Assembly (NCBI GenBank): GCA_014799685.1
Contig: JAAVHN010000037.1
Span: 20,457 to 57,860, forward strand
DNA from: Subdoligranulum sp.
Lineage (GTDB): Bacteria > Bacillota > Clostridia > Oscillospirales > Ruminococcaceae
Reading direction: 5' to 3'
Length of the DNA: 37,404 nucleotides
Shown: in pieces, positions 1 through 7,903 of the stretch
Layout: the number at the start of each line of letters is the position of its first letter
How positions within the stretch are numbered: position 1 is the first letter of the stretch
Notes under the pieces: generated by a model
Database searches by the model: none
What the model was told of the DNA's origin: nothing
Seen by the model: the letters and a program-made list of their open reading frames with translations, nothing else
Translations under genes and position numbers: made by a program

Positions 1-8
1 GGATAGTA

Positions 9-37
9 TTGATTTTTCCACCCTGAACCTTTAAAAT
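9..37 (+). promoter_or_regulatory. Candidate sigma-A promoter of the mgl operon
   Basis: TTGATT (9-14) and TAAAAT (32-37) are separated by 17 bases and lie about 64 bases before the mglB start. The boxes and spacing are good, but the window begins just upstream, so operators or a second promoter further left cannot be excluded. Confidence 0.55.
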
Positions 38-100
38 AATACACATACCTTGGTTTCCCCACGGAGGGGAGACAAAAATAAAAAGGAGGAAAACCCAAAC

Positions 101-1444
101 ATGAAAAAGCTTTTCGCACTTGTGCTGGCGCTGGCCATGGCGCTGTCCCTGGTTGCCTGCAGCAGCAGCTCTTCCAGCACGCCGGCTGCGGATCCTGATC
201 CCGCAGCATCCACTCCCGCAGAGCCCGCTCCCGCGGCCGCTGCTCCGACGGACGTTCCCAACGCGGAGAAGCCCGTCATCTTCTTCAACCGTCAGCCCTC
301 CAACAGCCAGACCGGCGAGCTGGACATGGACGCTCTGACCTTCAACGACAAGACCTACTATGTGGGCTTCGACGCCGTTCAGGGCGCCGAGCTGCAGGGC
401 CAGATGATCGTTAATTACCTGCAGAACCAGGATCCCGAGACGCTCGACCGCAACGGCGACGGCATCATCGGCTATGTTCTGTGCATCGGCGATATCGGCC
501 ACAACGATTCCATCGCCCGTACCCGCGGCGCCCGTCTGGCCCTCGGCACGGCGATGCCCGATCCCAACCAGGGCCTGAGCGAGGTCAAGGGCATCAATGA
601 TGTCGACTCCCAGCCCATCGGCACCAACAAGGACGGCTCTTCCACGACCGTTCAGGACGGCACCATCACCATCGGCGGCAAAGAGTTCATCGTTCGTGAG
701 CTTGCTTCTCAGGAAATGAAGAACAACTCCGGCGCCACCTGGGATGCCCCCACCGCCGGCAACGCCATCAACACCTGGGTCGGCGACTTCGGCGACCAGA
801 TCGACGTGGTCGTTTCCAACAACGACGGCATGGGCATGGCCGTGTTCAATGCATGGTCTCATGAGGCCGGCGTTCCTACCTTCGGCTACGATGCCAACAG
901 CGACGCTGTCGCCGCCATCGCCGACGGCTACTGCGGCACCATCTCCCAGAATGCCGACGTTCAGGCTTACCTGACCCTGCGTGTTCTGCGCAACGCGCTG
1001 GACGGCGTTGACATCATGACCGGTATCTCCACGCCCGACGCGGCCGGCAACGTTCTGGATTCGTCCGTTTACAAGTACGACGAGGCCACCCGCTGCTTCT
1101 ATGCGCTGAACGGCGCTGTCACAGCCGACAACTATGAGTCTTACCTGGATGCCACCGCCGCCAACCCCGGCTTCAGCAACCAGCTGAGCGAAGCGGATGC
1201 CCCCACCATGAAGGTTTGGCTGGACATCTTCAACAGCACCGATAACTTCCTGAACGGCACCTATCTGCCCCAGCTGGAGAATTACGACGGCGTTCTGAAC
1301 CTGGATGTCGAGTATATCAAAGGCGACGGCCAGACCGAGAGCAACATCACCGACCGTTTGGCGAACCCCGATGCGTATGCCGGCTTCGCAATCAACATGG
1401 TAAAGACCGATAACGCGGCTGCCTACACCTCCAAGCTCCAATAA
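101..1444 (+). CDS. mglB: Galactose/methyl-galactoside ABC transporter substrate-binding lipoprotein (MglB-like)
   Basis: This is the extracellular sugar-binding lipoprotein of a CUT2-type ABC importer, 447 residues. Residues 1-20 form a lipoprotein signal peptide ending in LVAC (Cys20), followed by a Ser/Pro/Ala-rich linker to about residue 50. The periplasmic-binding-protein type 1 fold follows. DRNGDG at about 116-121 resembles the calcium-binding loop of galactose-binding proteins, and an NNDGMGMAV segment further on is typical of this family's sugar-binding region. An upstream in-frame ATG at 50 is rejected, because the start at 101 has an AAGGAGG at 83-89 and opens directly with the signal peptide. 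A hairpin terminator lies just downstream, before mglA. The family is clear; galactose as ligand is inferred from the calcium loop and the neighbouring genes, and other hexoses are possible. Confidence 0.9.
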   Translation: MKKLFALVLALAMALSLVACSSSSSSTPAADPDPAASTPAEPAPAAAAPTDVPNAEKPVIFFNRQPSNSQTGELDMDALTFNDKTYYVGFDAVQGAELQGQMIVNYLQNQDPETLDRNGDGIIGYVLCIGDIGHNDSIARTRGARLALGTAMPDPNQGLSEVKGINDVDSQPIGTNKDGSSTTVQDGTITIGGKEFIVRELASQEMKNNSGATWDAPTAGNAINTWVGDFGDQIDVVVSNNDGMGMAVFNAWSHEAGVPTFGYDANSDAVAAIADGYCGTISQNADVQAYLTLRVLRNALDGVDIMTGISTPDAAGNVLDSSVYKYDEATRCFYALNGAVTADNYESYLDATAANPGFSNQLSEADAPTMKVWLDIFNSTDNFLNGTYLPQLENYDGVLNLDVEYIKGDGQTESNITDRLANPDAYAGFAINMVKTDNAAAYTSKLQ

Positions 1445-1477
1445 GATTGGCTTAGAGTTCCCATAGTAACTGAGAGG

Positions 1478-1518
1478 ACGGGCCATTAGGAAGTTCTCTT
1501 CCTGATGGCCCGTTTTTT
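1478..1518 (+). terminator. Hairpin terminator/attenuator between mglB and mglA
   Basis: A 16-bp stem (1478-1493 with 1497-1512, one G-U pair) is followed by a T-run at 1513-1517. It sits 34 bases after the mglB stop and about 75 bases before the mglA start, in the transcription direction. It probably lets only part of transcription continue, giving more binding protein than ATPase and permease. Confidence 0.8.
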
Positions 1519-1591
1519 GGATTTCACCCGCGCATGCAAAGCAGCGATGCTATGGCACAAAATCGAAGGAGAGAAAGACAGGAGTGTAACA

Positions 1592-3100
1592 ATGGCTGAT
1601 AAGGAAGCAAAAACCGTCTTGTCGATCCGCGGCATGTGTAAGTCCTTCGGCCGCAACCGCGTTCTCGATCACATCAACCTCGATGTGAAAGAGGGCACCA
1701 TCATGGGCCTGATGGGCGAGAACGGCGCCGGTAAATCGACAATGATGAAATGCCTTTTCGGCACCTACCAAAAGGATGAGGGCACCATTTTCTTTGGCGG
1801 CAAGGAGGTCAACTTCTCCGGCCCCAAGGATGCCCTGGAAAACGGTGTCGCAATGGTGCACCAGGAGCTGAACCAGTGCCTGGAAAGAAGCGTTTTGGAC
1901 AATCTGTTCCTGGGCCGCTATCCCAAGGGTACCGCGGGGGTCGTAGACGAGGCCCGCATGCGGCGGGAGGCCTCGGATTTGTTCCGCCGGCTGAACATGA
2001 CCGTCAACCTGACGGTTCCGATGAAGACCATGTCGGTCTCGGCCCGGCAGATGGTCGAAATCGCAAAGGCCATCTCGTACAATGCACGGCTGATCGTGCT
2101 GGATGAGCCCACCTCCTCCTTGACCGTGCGGGAGGTCGAAAAGCTCTTTACCATGATGCGCGCACTGAAGGAACAGGGCGTTTCTCTGATTTATATCTCC
2201 CACAAAATGGACGAGATCTTCGAGATCTGCGACGAGGTCTCGGTTCTGCGCGACGGCCAGCTGGTCGCGACCAAAAACACCAGGGATACGAATATGAACG
2301 AGCTGATCGCCGCCATGGTGGGCCGGTCGCTCGATAACCGGTTCCCGCCGGTGGATAATACGCCGGGCGACGTGGTGCTGAGCGTGCAGCACCTGTCCAC
2401 CAAGTTTGCGCCCAACCTCAAGGATATCTCCTTCGATGTGCGTGAGGGCGAGATCTTCGGCCTGTACGGGCTGGTGGGCGCCGGCCGCTCCGAGCTTCTG
2501 GAGACGATGTTCGGCGTGCGCACCCGCGCAGCGGGCCGCGTGTATTATAAAGGCCGGCTGATGAACTTTGCAAGCGCAAAAGACGCCATGGACCACGGCT
2601 TTGCGATGATCACCGAGGAACGCAAGGCCACAGGGCTTTTCTTAGAGGGCGATCTTACCTTCAACACCACAATCACCAACCTGGGGCATTACAAAACCGG
2701 CTTTGCCCTCTCCAACGACAAGATGGTCAACGCGACGGCGAATCAAATCAACGTCATGCGCACCAAGTGCATGGGCCCCTCCGATTCCATCACGGCGCTG
2801 TCCGGCGGCAACCAGCAAAAGGTGATCTTCGGCAAATGGCTCGAGCGCGACCCGGCTGTCTTTATGATGGATGAGCCCACCCGCGGCATCGACGTGGGCG
2901 CCAAGTACGAGATCTACGAGCTCATCATCAAAATGGCCAAGATGGGCAAGGCGATCATCGTCGTCTCGTCCGAAATGCCCGAGATCCTGGGCATCACCAA
3001 CCGGATCGGCGTCATGTCCAACGGACATCTCGCCGGCATCGTCAACACCGCAGAAACCGATCAGGAAGAACTCCTGCGGCTGAGCGCAAAATATCTGTGA
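1592..3100 (+). CDS. mglA: Sugar ABC transporter ATPase with two ABC domains (MglA/RbsA type)
   Basis: This 502-residue cytoplasmic ATPase powers a CUT2 sugar importer and contains two fused ABC domains. Domain 1 has Walker A GENGAGKST at 42-50, a degenerate signature around SVSARQMVE and Walker B LIVLDEPTS. Domain 2 lacks a canonical Walker A (GLVGAGRSE) but keeps LSGGNQQKV and a Walker B in VFMMDEPTRGID. This asymmetry is usual for RbsA/MglA proteins. The start at 1592 is chosen over an in-frame ATG at 1505 because the latter lies inside the terminator hairpin, whereas 1592 has GGAG a few bases upstream and opens on the expected N-terminus. mglC follows after 19 bases. Confidence 0.92.
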   Translation: MADKEAKTVLSIRGMCKSFGRNRVLDHINLDVKEGTIMGLMGENGAGKSTMMKCLFGTYQKDEGTIFFGGKEVNFSGPKDALENGVAMVHQELNQCLERSVLDNLFLGRYPKGTAGVVDEARMRREASDLFRRLNMTVNLTVPMKTMSVSARQMVEIAKAISYNARLIVLDEPTSSLTVREVEKLFTMMRALKEQGVSLIYISHKMDEIFEICDEVSVLRDGQLVATKNTRDTNMNELIAAMVGRSLDNRFPPVDNTPGDVVLSVQHLSTKFAPNLKDISFDVREGEIFGLYGLVGAGRSELLETMFGVRTRAAGRVYYKGRLMNFASAKDAMDHGFAMITEERKATGLFLEGDLTFNTTITNLGHYKTGFALSNDKMVNATANQINVMRTKCMGPSDSITALSGGNQQKVIFGKWLERDPAVFMMDEPTRGIDVGAKYEIYELIIKMAKMGKAIIVVSSEMPEILGITNRIGVMSNGHLAGIVNTAETDQEELLRLSAKYL

Positions 3101-3119
3101 TTGGAGGAAAACGAAAATC

Positions 3120-4775
3120 ATGGCCAGTGAAAACGCAAAAATCCTCTCTGTTCAGGATGAGCAGAGGCTGCTGGCGCCCATTGACGAGCATGTGGGCAAG
3201 ATTCAGGAGAAGATCAATGCCCTGCGTGTTGACGGCACCGACAAGGTGACGGCCCTGACCAACCACATCGCCATCGTCAAGGAAAACGCCAACTATACCA
3301 AGGACGAAAAGGCGGCCAAAATTGCCAAGGATAAGGAAGAGCTTGCCAAGGCGAAGGCTGTCGAGGAAAAGAACAGCGCCGAGATCAAATCTTTGATCAA
3401 CGAGGCAGTGCAATATCTCGACGCGCACTATGACGCGGAGTATTACAGCAAGGTCGTCGCTTCCTGCGCCGCCCAGAAAGAGGCCGAAAACCATCGCTAC
3501 GACGATGAGCTGGCCGGGCTGAAGAAGCAGTACGAGGCCGAGCTTGCCAAGCTGAAGGATCAGGGCGAGATCAAGGACGAGAAATACGTCTACAAGAACA
3601 GGCTCTTCGATGCCAAGCTGAAGCACGAGGCCACCCTGCAGGAGATCAAAGACCGCCGGCACGACGCCTACGCGTACCGCTACCATCTGATCGACCTGCT
3701 GCGCCTCTCGAAGTTTACCTTTGCCGAAAAGCAAAAGCAGAGCTGGGAAAACTACAAATACACCTTCAACACCAAGCAGTTCCTGCTGGCCAACGGCCTG
3801 TACATTGTCATTGTCTGCGTCTTTGTCCTGCTGTGCATTCTGGCGCCGATTGTCAAGCACACGCAGCTGCTCACCATGACCAACGTCCTGAACATCCTGC
3901 AGGCCGCATCGCCGCGTATGTTCCTGGCGCTCGGCGTCGGCGGCCTCATCCTGCTGGGCGGCACCGACCTTTCCGTGGGCCGTATGGTGGGCACCAGCAT
4001 GGTGCTGTGCACGATGATCATGCACAAGGGCATCAACACCGGCTCGCTGTTCGGGCATGTCTTTGATTTTTCCGGGCTGCCGGTAGGCGTCCGGATCGTA
4101 CTGGCCCTTCTGGTCTGCTGCTGCGTGACGACCCTCTTTGCATCGATCGCCGGCTTCTTCACCGCACGGTTCAAGATCCATCCCTTCATCTCCACGATGG
4201 CAAACATGCTGATCATGTTCGGTCTGATGACTTATGCCACCAAGGGCGTCTCGTTCGGCGCGATCGAATCCGAGATCCCCAACATGATGATCCCCAAGAT
4301 CGGTAAATTCCCCACCATCATCCTGTGGGCGGTCGCCGTCATCCTCATCATGTACTTTGTCTGGAACAAAACCACGCTCGGCAAGAACATGTACGCCGTC
4401 GGCGGCAACGCTGAGGCCGCTGCCGTATCCGGCATCTCGGTGTTCTGGGTGACCATCGCGGCCTTCGCCATCGCCGGCATCCTGTACGGCTTCGGCGCAT
4501 GGCTCGAGTGCATGCGCATGGTGGGCTCCGGCTCCGCCTCCTATGGCCAGGGCTGGGAGACCGACGCCATCGCGGCCTGCGTGGTGGGCGGCATCTCGTT
4601 CAGCGGCGGTATCGGCAAGATCCAGGGCATCGTCGTCGGCGTGCTCATCTTCACCGCCCTCACCTATTCGCTCACCATCCTGGGCGTGGACACCAACCTG
4701 CAGTTCATCTTCTCCGGCATCATCATTCTGTCGGCCGTCACCATCGACTGCCTGAAGTACGTGCAGAAGAAATAA
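3120..4775 (+). CDS. mglC: Galactose-type ABC transporter permease with long N-terminal coiled-coil extension (MglC-like)
   Basis: The protein has 551 residues. From about residue 221 to the end it is a BPD_transp_2-type permease with many hydrophobic segments and the expected GGTDLSVG and GGISFSGGIG motifs. The first ~220 residues are strongly charged, rich in Lys, Glu and Ala, with heptad-like stretches (about 55-90 and 120-175) and no hydrophobic segment, so they are probably a cytoplasmic coiled coil. Enterobacterial MglC is roughly 340 residues, so the extension is about 200 residues. The start at 3120 has GGAGG at 3103-3107. It is the last gene of the mgl operon. The permease assignment is secure; the extension's role is unknown. 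Confidence 0.9.
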   Translation: MASENAKILSVQDEQRLLAPIDEHVGKIQEKINALRVDGTDKVTALTNHIAIVKENANYTKDEKAAKIAKDKEELAKAKAVEEKNSAEIKSLINEAVQYLDAHYDAEYYSKVVASCAAQKEAENHRYDDELAGLKKQYEAELAKLKDQGEIKDEKYVYKNRLFDAKLKHEATLQEIKDRRHDAYAYRYHLIDLLRLSKFTFAEKQKQSWENYKYTFNTKQFLLANGLYIVIVCVFVLLCILAPIVKHTQLLTMTNVLNILQAASPRMFLALGVGGLILLGGTDLSVGRMVGTSMVLCTMIMHKGINTGSLFGHVFDFSGLPVGVRIVLALLVCCCVTTLFASIAGFFTARFKIHPFISTMANMLIMFGLMTYATKGVSFGAIESEIPNMMIPKIGKFPTIILWAVAVILIMYFVWNKTTLGKNMYAVGGNAEAAAVSGISVFWVTIAAFAIAGILYGFGAWLECMRMVGSGSASYGQGWETDAIAACVVGGISFSGGIGKIQGIVVGVLIFTALTYSLTILGVDTNLQFIFSGIIILSAVTIDCLKYVQKK

Positions 4776-4804
4776 ACATTGCTTTTCCTGTAAAATTCAA
4801 AAAC

Positions 4805-4851
4805 AGGCGCTGCCGCATGTGGGAATTTTCCCGGTGCGGCAGCGCCTTTTC
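4805..4851. terminator. Bidirectional terminator between mglC and the convergent DUF3842 gene
   Basis: A GC-rich stem of about 14 bp (4805-4818 with 4834-4847, one mismatch at the inner end) is followed by TTTT on the plus strand. On the minus strand the same stem is followed by GTTTTTG. It lies between two convergent genes, so it can end transcription from both sides. Confidence 0.8.
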
Positions 4852-4890
4852 TTGCTTTTCCTGACGGATCGCTTGATGTTCTCCCCGCCC

Positions 4891-5301
4891 TCACGCTTTG
4901 CAAAGCTTGTCGATCTCCGCGACCGCGCAGCGGACAAGCCGGGCCATGCTCAAATCCTCCACGCCCACCACGATGTTGCTGCAGTGGTTGATCGGGATCA
5001 AGATCCGCCGTGCACTGCTTTGCGCCACGGCCTGCGCCATTTTCGGCGTGATCTCGCCCAGCAGCGCATCCGCAATCACAATGCCGATGGGCCCGGCGAT
5101 GACATCCGCGTTCCGGCTGCAGACCACGACGGCGTTTTCGCCGGTTGCAGCCTCGTCCGCGCCCGCCTTCAGCATCGCGGAGGTCGCGGCCGAATTGGCG
5201 CCCACTGCGGTGATATGCACCCCCGGGCAGCCTGCGCGCACGGCGGCGATCAGCTGCTTTCCCAGCCCGCCGCCCTGTGCGTCGATCACAAGCAGGTTCA
5301 T
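4891..5301 (-). CDS. DUF3842 family protein
   Basis: This 136-residue cytoplasmic protein matches the DUF3842 pattern: an N-terminal beta strand with a glycine loop (LVIDAQGGGLG), then ATSAMLKAGAD, ATGENA, GPIGIVIADALLGEITP and ILIPINHC. The glycine-rich start suggests a nucleotide-binding or Rossmann-like fold, but no function is established for the family. The ribosome site GGAGGGGG lies about 7 bases before the ATG. It lies 100 bases downstream of the aldo/keto reductase gene in the same direction and may be co-transcribed with it. Confidence 0.85.
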   Translation of the reverse strand: MNLLVIDAQGGGLGKQLIAAVRAGCPGVHITAVGANSAATSAMLKAGADEAATGENAVVVCSRNADVIAGPIGIVIADALLGEITPKMAQAVAQSSARRILIPINHCSNIVVGVEDLSMARLVRCAVAEIDKLCKA

Positions 5302-5401
5302 CCTGTGTCCCCCTCCGTTTTATTGCGGGCGCTCTCCCAGCGGCGCCGGGCCTGCAGGTCCGCATCCGCAAACAGTGCCCTCCGGCTCATGCCTCGCCCG
5401 T

Positions 5402-6391
5402 TCAGCCGAGGATCGCGTCGATCTCGCGCAGCTCGTCCCCGGTAAAGTCCGGCTGCTCCAGCGCCTTGCAGTTCTCCTCAATCTGCGCAAGGCGGCTCGC
5501 GCCGATGATCACGCTGGTGACGCCGCCCTGCTCGCGCAGCGCCCATGTGAGCGCCATCTGCGCAATGCTCTGGCCGCGCCGGCGAGCCACCTCCTCTAAC
5601 TTGCGCACCTTGTCTAACTGTTCCTCATGGATACGGTCCTTGTTCAAAAAACGCCCGTCGGTGACAACGCGGGAATCGGCAGGGATCCCATGGTTGTATT
5701 TCCCCGTCAGCAGGCCCTGCGCCAGAGGAGAGAATGCGATGCTGCCCATCCCCAGTTTCGGCAGAATGTCGATCACGGCCTGATTGCCGCGATCCAGCAT
5801 GGAATAGCGCATCTGGTGCAGCAGGCACGGCACACCCTTTTCGGCAAGGAGTGCTGCCGCGCGGCGCGTATCCTCGGGGTTATAGTTGCTGATGCCCACA
5901 TACAGCGCCTTGCCGCTGTGCACGATGTCCACCAGCGCCTGCATCGTCTCCTCCAGCGGCGTCTCGGGGTCGGGCCGGTGGTGGTAGAAGATATCCACAT
6001 AGTCCAGCCCCGTGCGCAGCAGGCTCTGGTCGAGGCTCGCCATCAGCTGCTTGCGGCTGCCCCATTCCCCATAGGGGCCGGGCCACATGTAATACCCCGC
6101 TTTGGTGGAGACGATCATCTCGTCGCGGTAGGGTCCAAGATCGCTCTTTAAAATTTTCCCGAACGTGATCTCCGCCGAGCCCTCGGGCGGGCCGTAATTG
6201 TTGGCGATGTCAAAATGCGTGATGCCCAAATCAAACGCGCCCAGCAGCATGGCGCGCGCGTTTTCCGCGTCCGCCTGCGCACCGAAATTATGCCACAATC
6301 CAAGGCTCATCTGCGGCAGCTTCAGTCCGCTGCGCCCGCAGCGGCGGTAGGGCATGGTCTCGTAGCGTGTTTCCTGTGCGGTATAGCTCAT
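5402..6391 (-). CDS. Aldo/keto reductase, YghZ-like
   Basis: A 329-residue NADPH-dependent oxidoreductase with an (alpha/beta)8 barrel. The opening MPYRRCGRSGLKLP...SLGLWHNFG is typical of the YghZ (L-glyceraldehyde 3-phosphate reductase) group. Catalytic tetrad candidates are D61 and Y66 (FDIANNYGP), K97 (STKAGY) and H137/H138 (FYHHRPD). A longer reading from 6517 is rejected: the ATG at 6391 has a GAGGGG ribosome site and matches the family start, and the longer form would start upstream of the good promoter at 6431-6459. The physiological substrate is not visible from sequence; methylglyoxal, glyceraldehyde phosphate or other short aldehydes are the family's usual substrates. Confidence 0.9.
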   Translation of the reverse strand: MSYTAQETRYETMPYRRCGRSGLKLPQMSLGLWHNFGAQADAENARAMLLGAFDLGITHFDIANNYGPPEGSAEITFGKILKSDLGPYRDEMIVSTKAGYYMWPGPYGEWGSRKQLMASLDQSLLRTGLDYVDIFYHHRPDPETPLEETMQALVDIVHSGKALYVGISNYNPEDTRRAAALLAEKGVPCLLHQMRYSMLDRGNQAVIDILPKLGMGSIAFSPLAQGLLTGKYNHGIPADSRVVTDGRFLNKDRIHEEQLDKVRKLEEVARRRGQSIAQMALTWALREQGGVTSVIIGASRLAQIEENCKALEQPDFTGDELREIDAILG

Positions 6392-6430
6392 GATTTTCCC
6401 CTCGCTTTCTTTCAGGCTTTCCTTATATTC

Positions 6431-6459
6431 ATTGTATCTCATTCCCCTGCACAAATCAA
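6431..6459 (-). promoter_or_regulatory. Sigma-A promoter of the aldo/keto reductase gene
   Basis: On the minus strand TTGATT (6459-6454) and TACAAT (6436-6431) are separated by 17 bases, about 40 bases before the ATG at 6391. This separates the reductase from the regulator pair upstream. Confidence 0.7.
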
Positions 6460-6569
6460 GGAAAACTGTGATGAAATTCCCGCGCGCATCTATAACTCCG
6501 TTCACCTGCCGCATCAACGCACCGCGTCAGCATGTGCATCCATCCCCCCGCCGATACGGCTCTATCATC

Positions 6570-6977
6570 TTAAAAAGGTTCATTCCAAAAAAATTCGAAC
6601 CGCCCGCTTTCGGGCTCATCTGCCCCATCCTGCCCGCAATTCGCCGGAAAGCCGTCAAACGAGGCCGCCAGAATCGCAAGCAGCTGCGCATTGCGGGGCT
6701 TCTGCTCCAGGTGAACGCGGGCCAGCTGCTCTAACAGCGGGCGGTTTTTCATCCAGATAATGCTGTTTACCGTCCGGATATCCCGCTCTACGGCGGTCCA
6801 CTTTGTCCGGTACTGCTTCGCAATCTCCGGATACAGCCATTTTGTCACAAGCAGCAGCCGCTCCGGCTGCTCCATGCACAGCAGCACGGCATACGATGTA
6901 TATAAAAAGCCGATATAATTTTCCGTCACACCGAGGCGATACAGCAAATCGCGCACGGCGGCTCTCTCGCTGCTCAT
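6570..6977 (-). CDS. Stand-alone Spo0A C-terminal-domain-like DNA-binding protein
   Basis: The 135-residue protein resembles the DNA-binding effector domain of Spo0A: an N-terminal LLYRLGV helix, a middle FLYTSYAVLLCM helix, and LVTKWLYPEIAKQY...AVERDIRT, which matches the Spo0A recognition-helix region. There is no receiver domain, so it cannot be a classical phosphorelay response regulator. Its ATG overlaps the stop of the upstream HTH gene (ATGA, 6977-6974), indicating translational coupling. The last ~25 residues are acidic and Phe-rich with no recognised motif. A longer start at 7058 is rejected because it overlaps the HTH gene in another frame. Confidence 0.75.
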   Translation of the reverse strand: MSSERAAVRDLLYRLGVTENYIGFLYTSYAVLLCMEQPERLLLVTKWLYPEIAKQYRTKWTAVERDIRTVNSIIWMKNRPLLEQLARVHLEQKPRNAQLLAILAASFDGFPANCGQDGADEPESGRFEFFWNEPF

Positions 6978-7291
6978 CCCGTCACCTCCTGCTCGTTTGG
7001 AGAGGACGCCTCCTGCAGCTCTCTGTCCTGCATATAGGCTGCGTCGATCTCCAGCCAAAACGCTGCGGCCTCTTCCTGGCTGAAATGCAGCGCCCGCATC
7101 AGGCGGAACATGGTGGACGGCAGCGGCAGGTGTTCATGACATTCCAGCTGCTGGACGCAGTTTCTTGTCACGCCCGCCCGTTCCGCCAATTCGGTCTGCG
7201 AAATTTTTTGGGCTTTTCGTCTCAATACGAACTTCTCTTCCAGAACTTTACTTACATTTGGAAATTGTCTGCATGCACTCCGTTTTGACAA
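6974..7291 (-). CDS. XRE-type helix-turn-helix regulator, TTG start
   Basis: The 105-residue product has an XRE/Cro-like HTH at about residues 19-75 (LRRKAQKISQTELAERAGVTRNCVQQLE) and an acidic C-terminus. The TTG at 7291 is chosen because AGGAGG (7305-7300) lies 8 bases upstream. An ATG at 7369 would add 26 residues unlike the family and has no comparable ribosome site. It is translationally coupled to the Spo0A-C-like gene, so the two probably act in one regulatory unit. The target is unknown. Confidence 0.7.
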   Translation of the reverse strand: MSKRSACRQFPNVSKVLEEKFVLRRKAQKISQTELAERAGVTRNCVQQLECHEHLPLPSTMFRLMRALHFSQEEAAAFWLEIDAAYMQDRELQEASSPNEQEVTG

Positions 7292-7652
7292 TTTCAACAC
7301 CTCCTGGCATGAGAATACCAAAATTGTCGAATTTTGTCTGCCAATTCCGATTGGCTTTGCGAAAGACATCCATAATCGCCCGTTTCACCGCCCGTGACAG
7401 GCGGCGCGGGCCCATAAAACCGGCAAGAAAATGTTCAAACATCCATCCAATCTATCCTATAGCCGTTCTCAGAATTGGCAATATGCAGATCGGCGAGCAG
7501 ATTTCTTGCCTGTAGAAGTCCCAAAATCGCAGGAATACCTGGTGCATTTCAGGATTTTGGGGCAAAGACAGGCGGGTCGGCCGCAAAAGGAACATGCGGC
7601 CGGCATTTCCCCGCGGGAATATGCGGGGTCAATTTTGCCGCCGAGATGTGTA

Positions 7653-7682
7653 TTGACAATTTTAAGAATTGTTGTATATGAT
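7653..7682 (+). promoter_or_regulatory. Orphan promoter-like sequence overlapping a dyad
   Basis: TTGACA (7653-7658) and TATGAT (7677-7682) are 18 bases apart. The dyad ACAATT-TTAAG-AATTGT (7656-7672) overlaps the -35 box and spacer and could be an operator. No plus-strand gene follows; a transcript would run antisense into the pectin-operon terminator and GH31 3' end. Activity is unproven. Confidence 0.45.
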
Positions 7683-7747
7683 GCGGCAAATACAAAAAAG
7701 GGCGCTATCTTTCCAGAGCCGTGCAATGCTGTCCACCCGGCGGGCGC

Positions 7748-7800
7748 ACAAAAAAGCCCACGCAAGCCGGAATATTTCATTTCCGGCCCACATCGGGCTT
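7748..7800 (-). terminator. Terminator of the pectin oligosaccharide operon
   Basis: On the minus strand AAGCCC (from 7800) pairs with GGGCTT (to 7754). An inner stem CCGGAA/TTCCGG lies within, and the outer arm runs into TTTTTT (7755-7750). It lies about 100 bases after the stop of the GH31 gene. Confidence 0.7.
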
Positions 7801-7903
7801 GCTTGTCATTCGTCCTTTGCGCAATACTTAAAAAGCAGCTGTCACCGGATGGACCGGACGATCCATTTCAGCAATGCCGGACGGCGCCATAGGCCTGTGC
7901 CCC

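Larger units (their letters stand above)
7292..7903. other. Gene-free interval between the HTH gene and the pectin operon end
   Basis: About 610 bases with no convincing coding region. It contains upstream sequence of the HTH gene (7300-7450), a 9-bp inverted repeat CCCAAAATC/GATTTTGGG around 7521-7562, a strong plus-strand promoter-like sequence at 7653-7682 and the terminator of the pectin operon at 7748-7800. Open frames here (for example minus 7780-7469) have no recognisable protein character. Confidence 0.5.

Noticed and set aside
7469-7780. A minus-strand frame of 103 codons with a Cys-rich stretch that looks zinc-binding
   Set aside because: It starts inside the operon terminator, has no good ribosome site and contains no other protein-like pattern.
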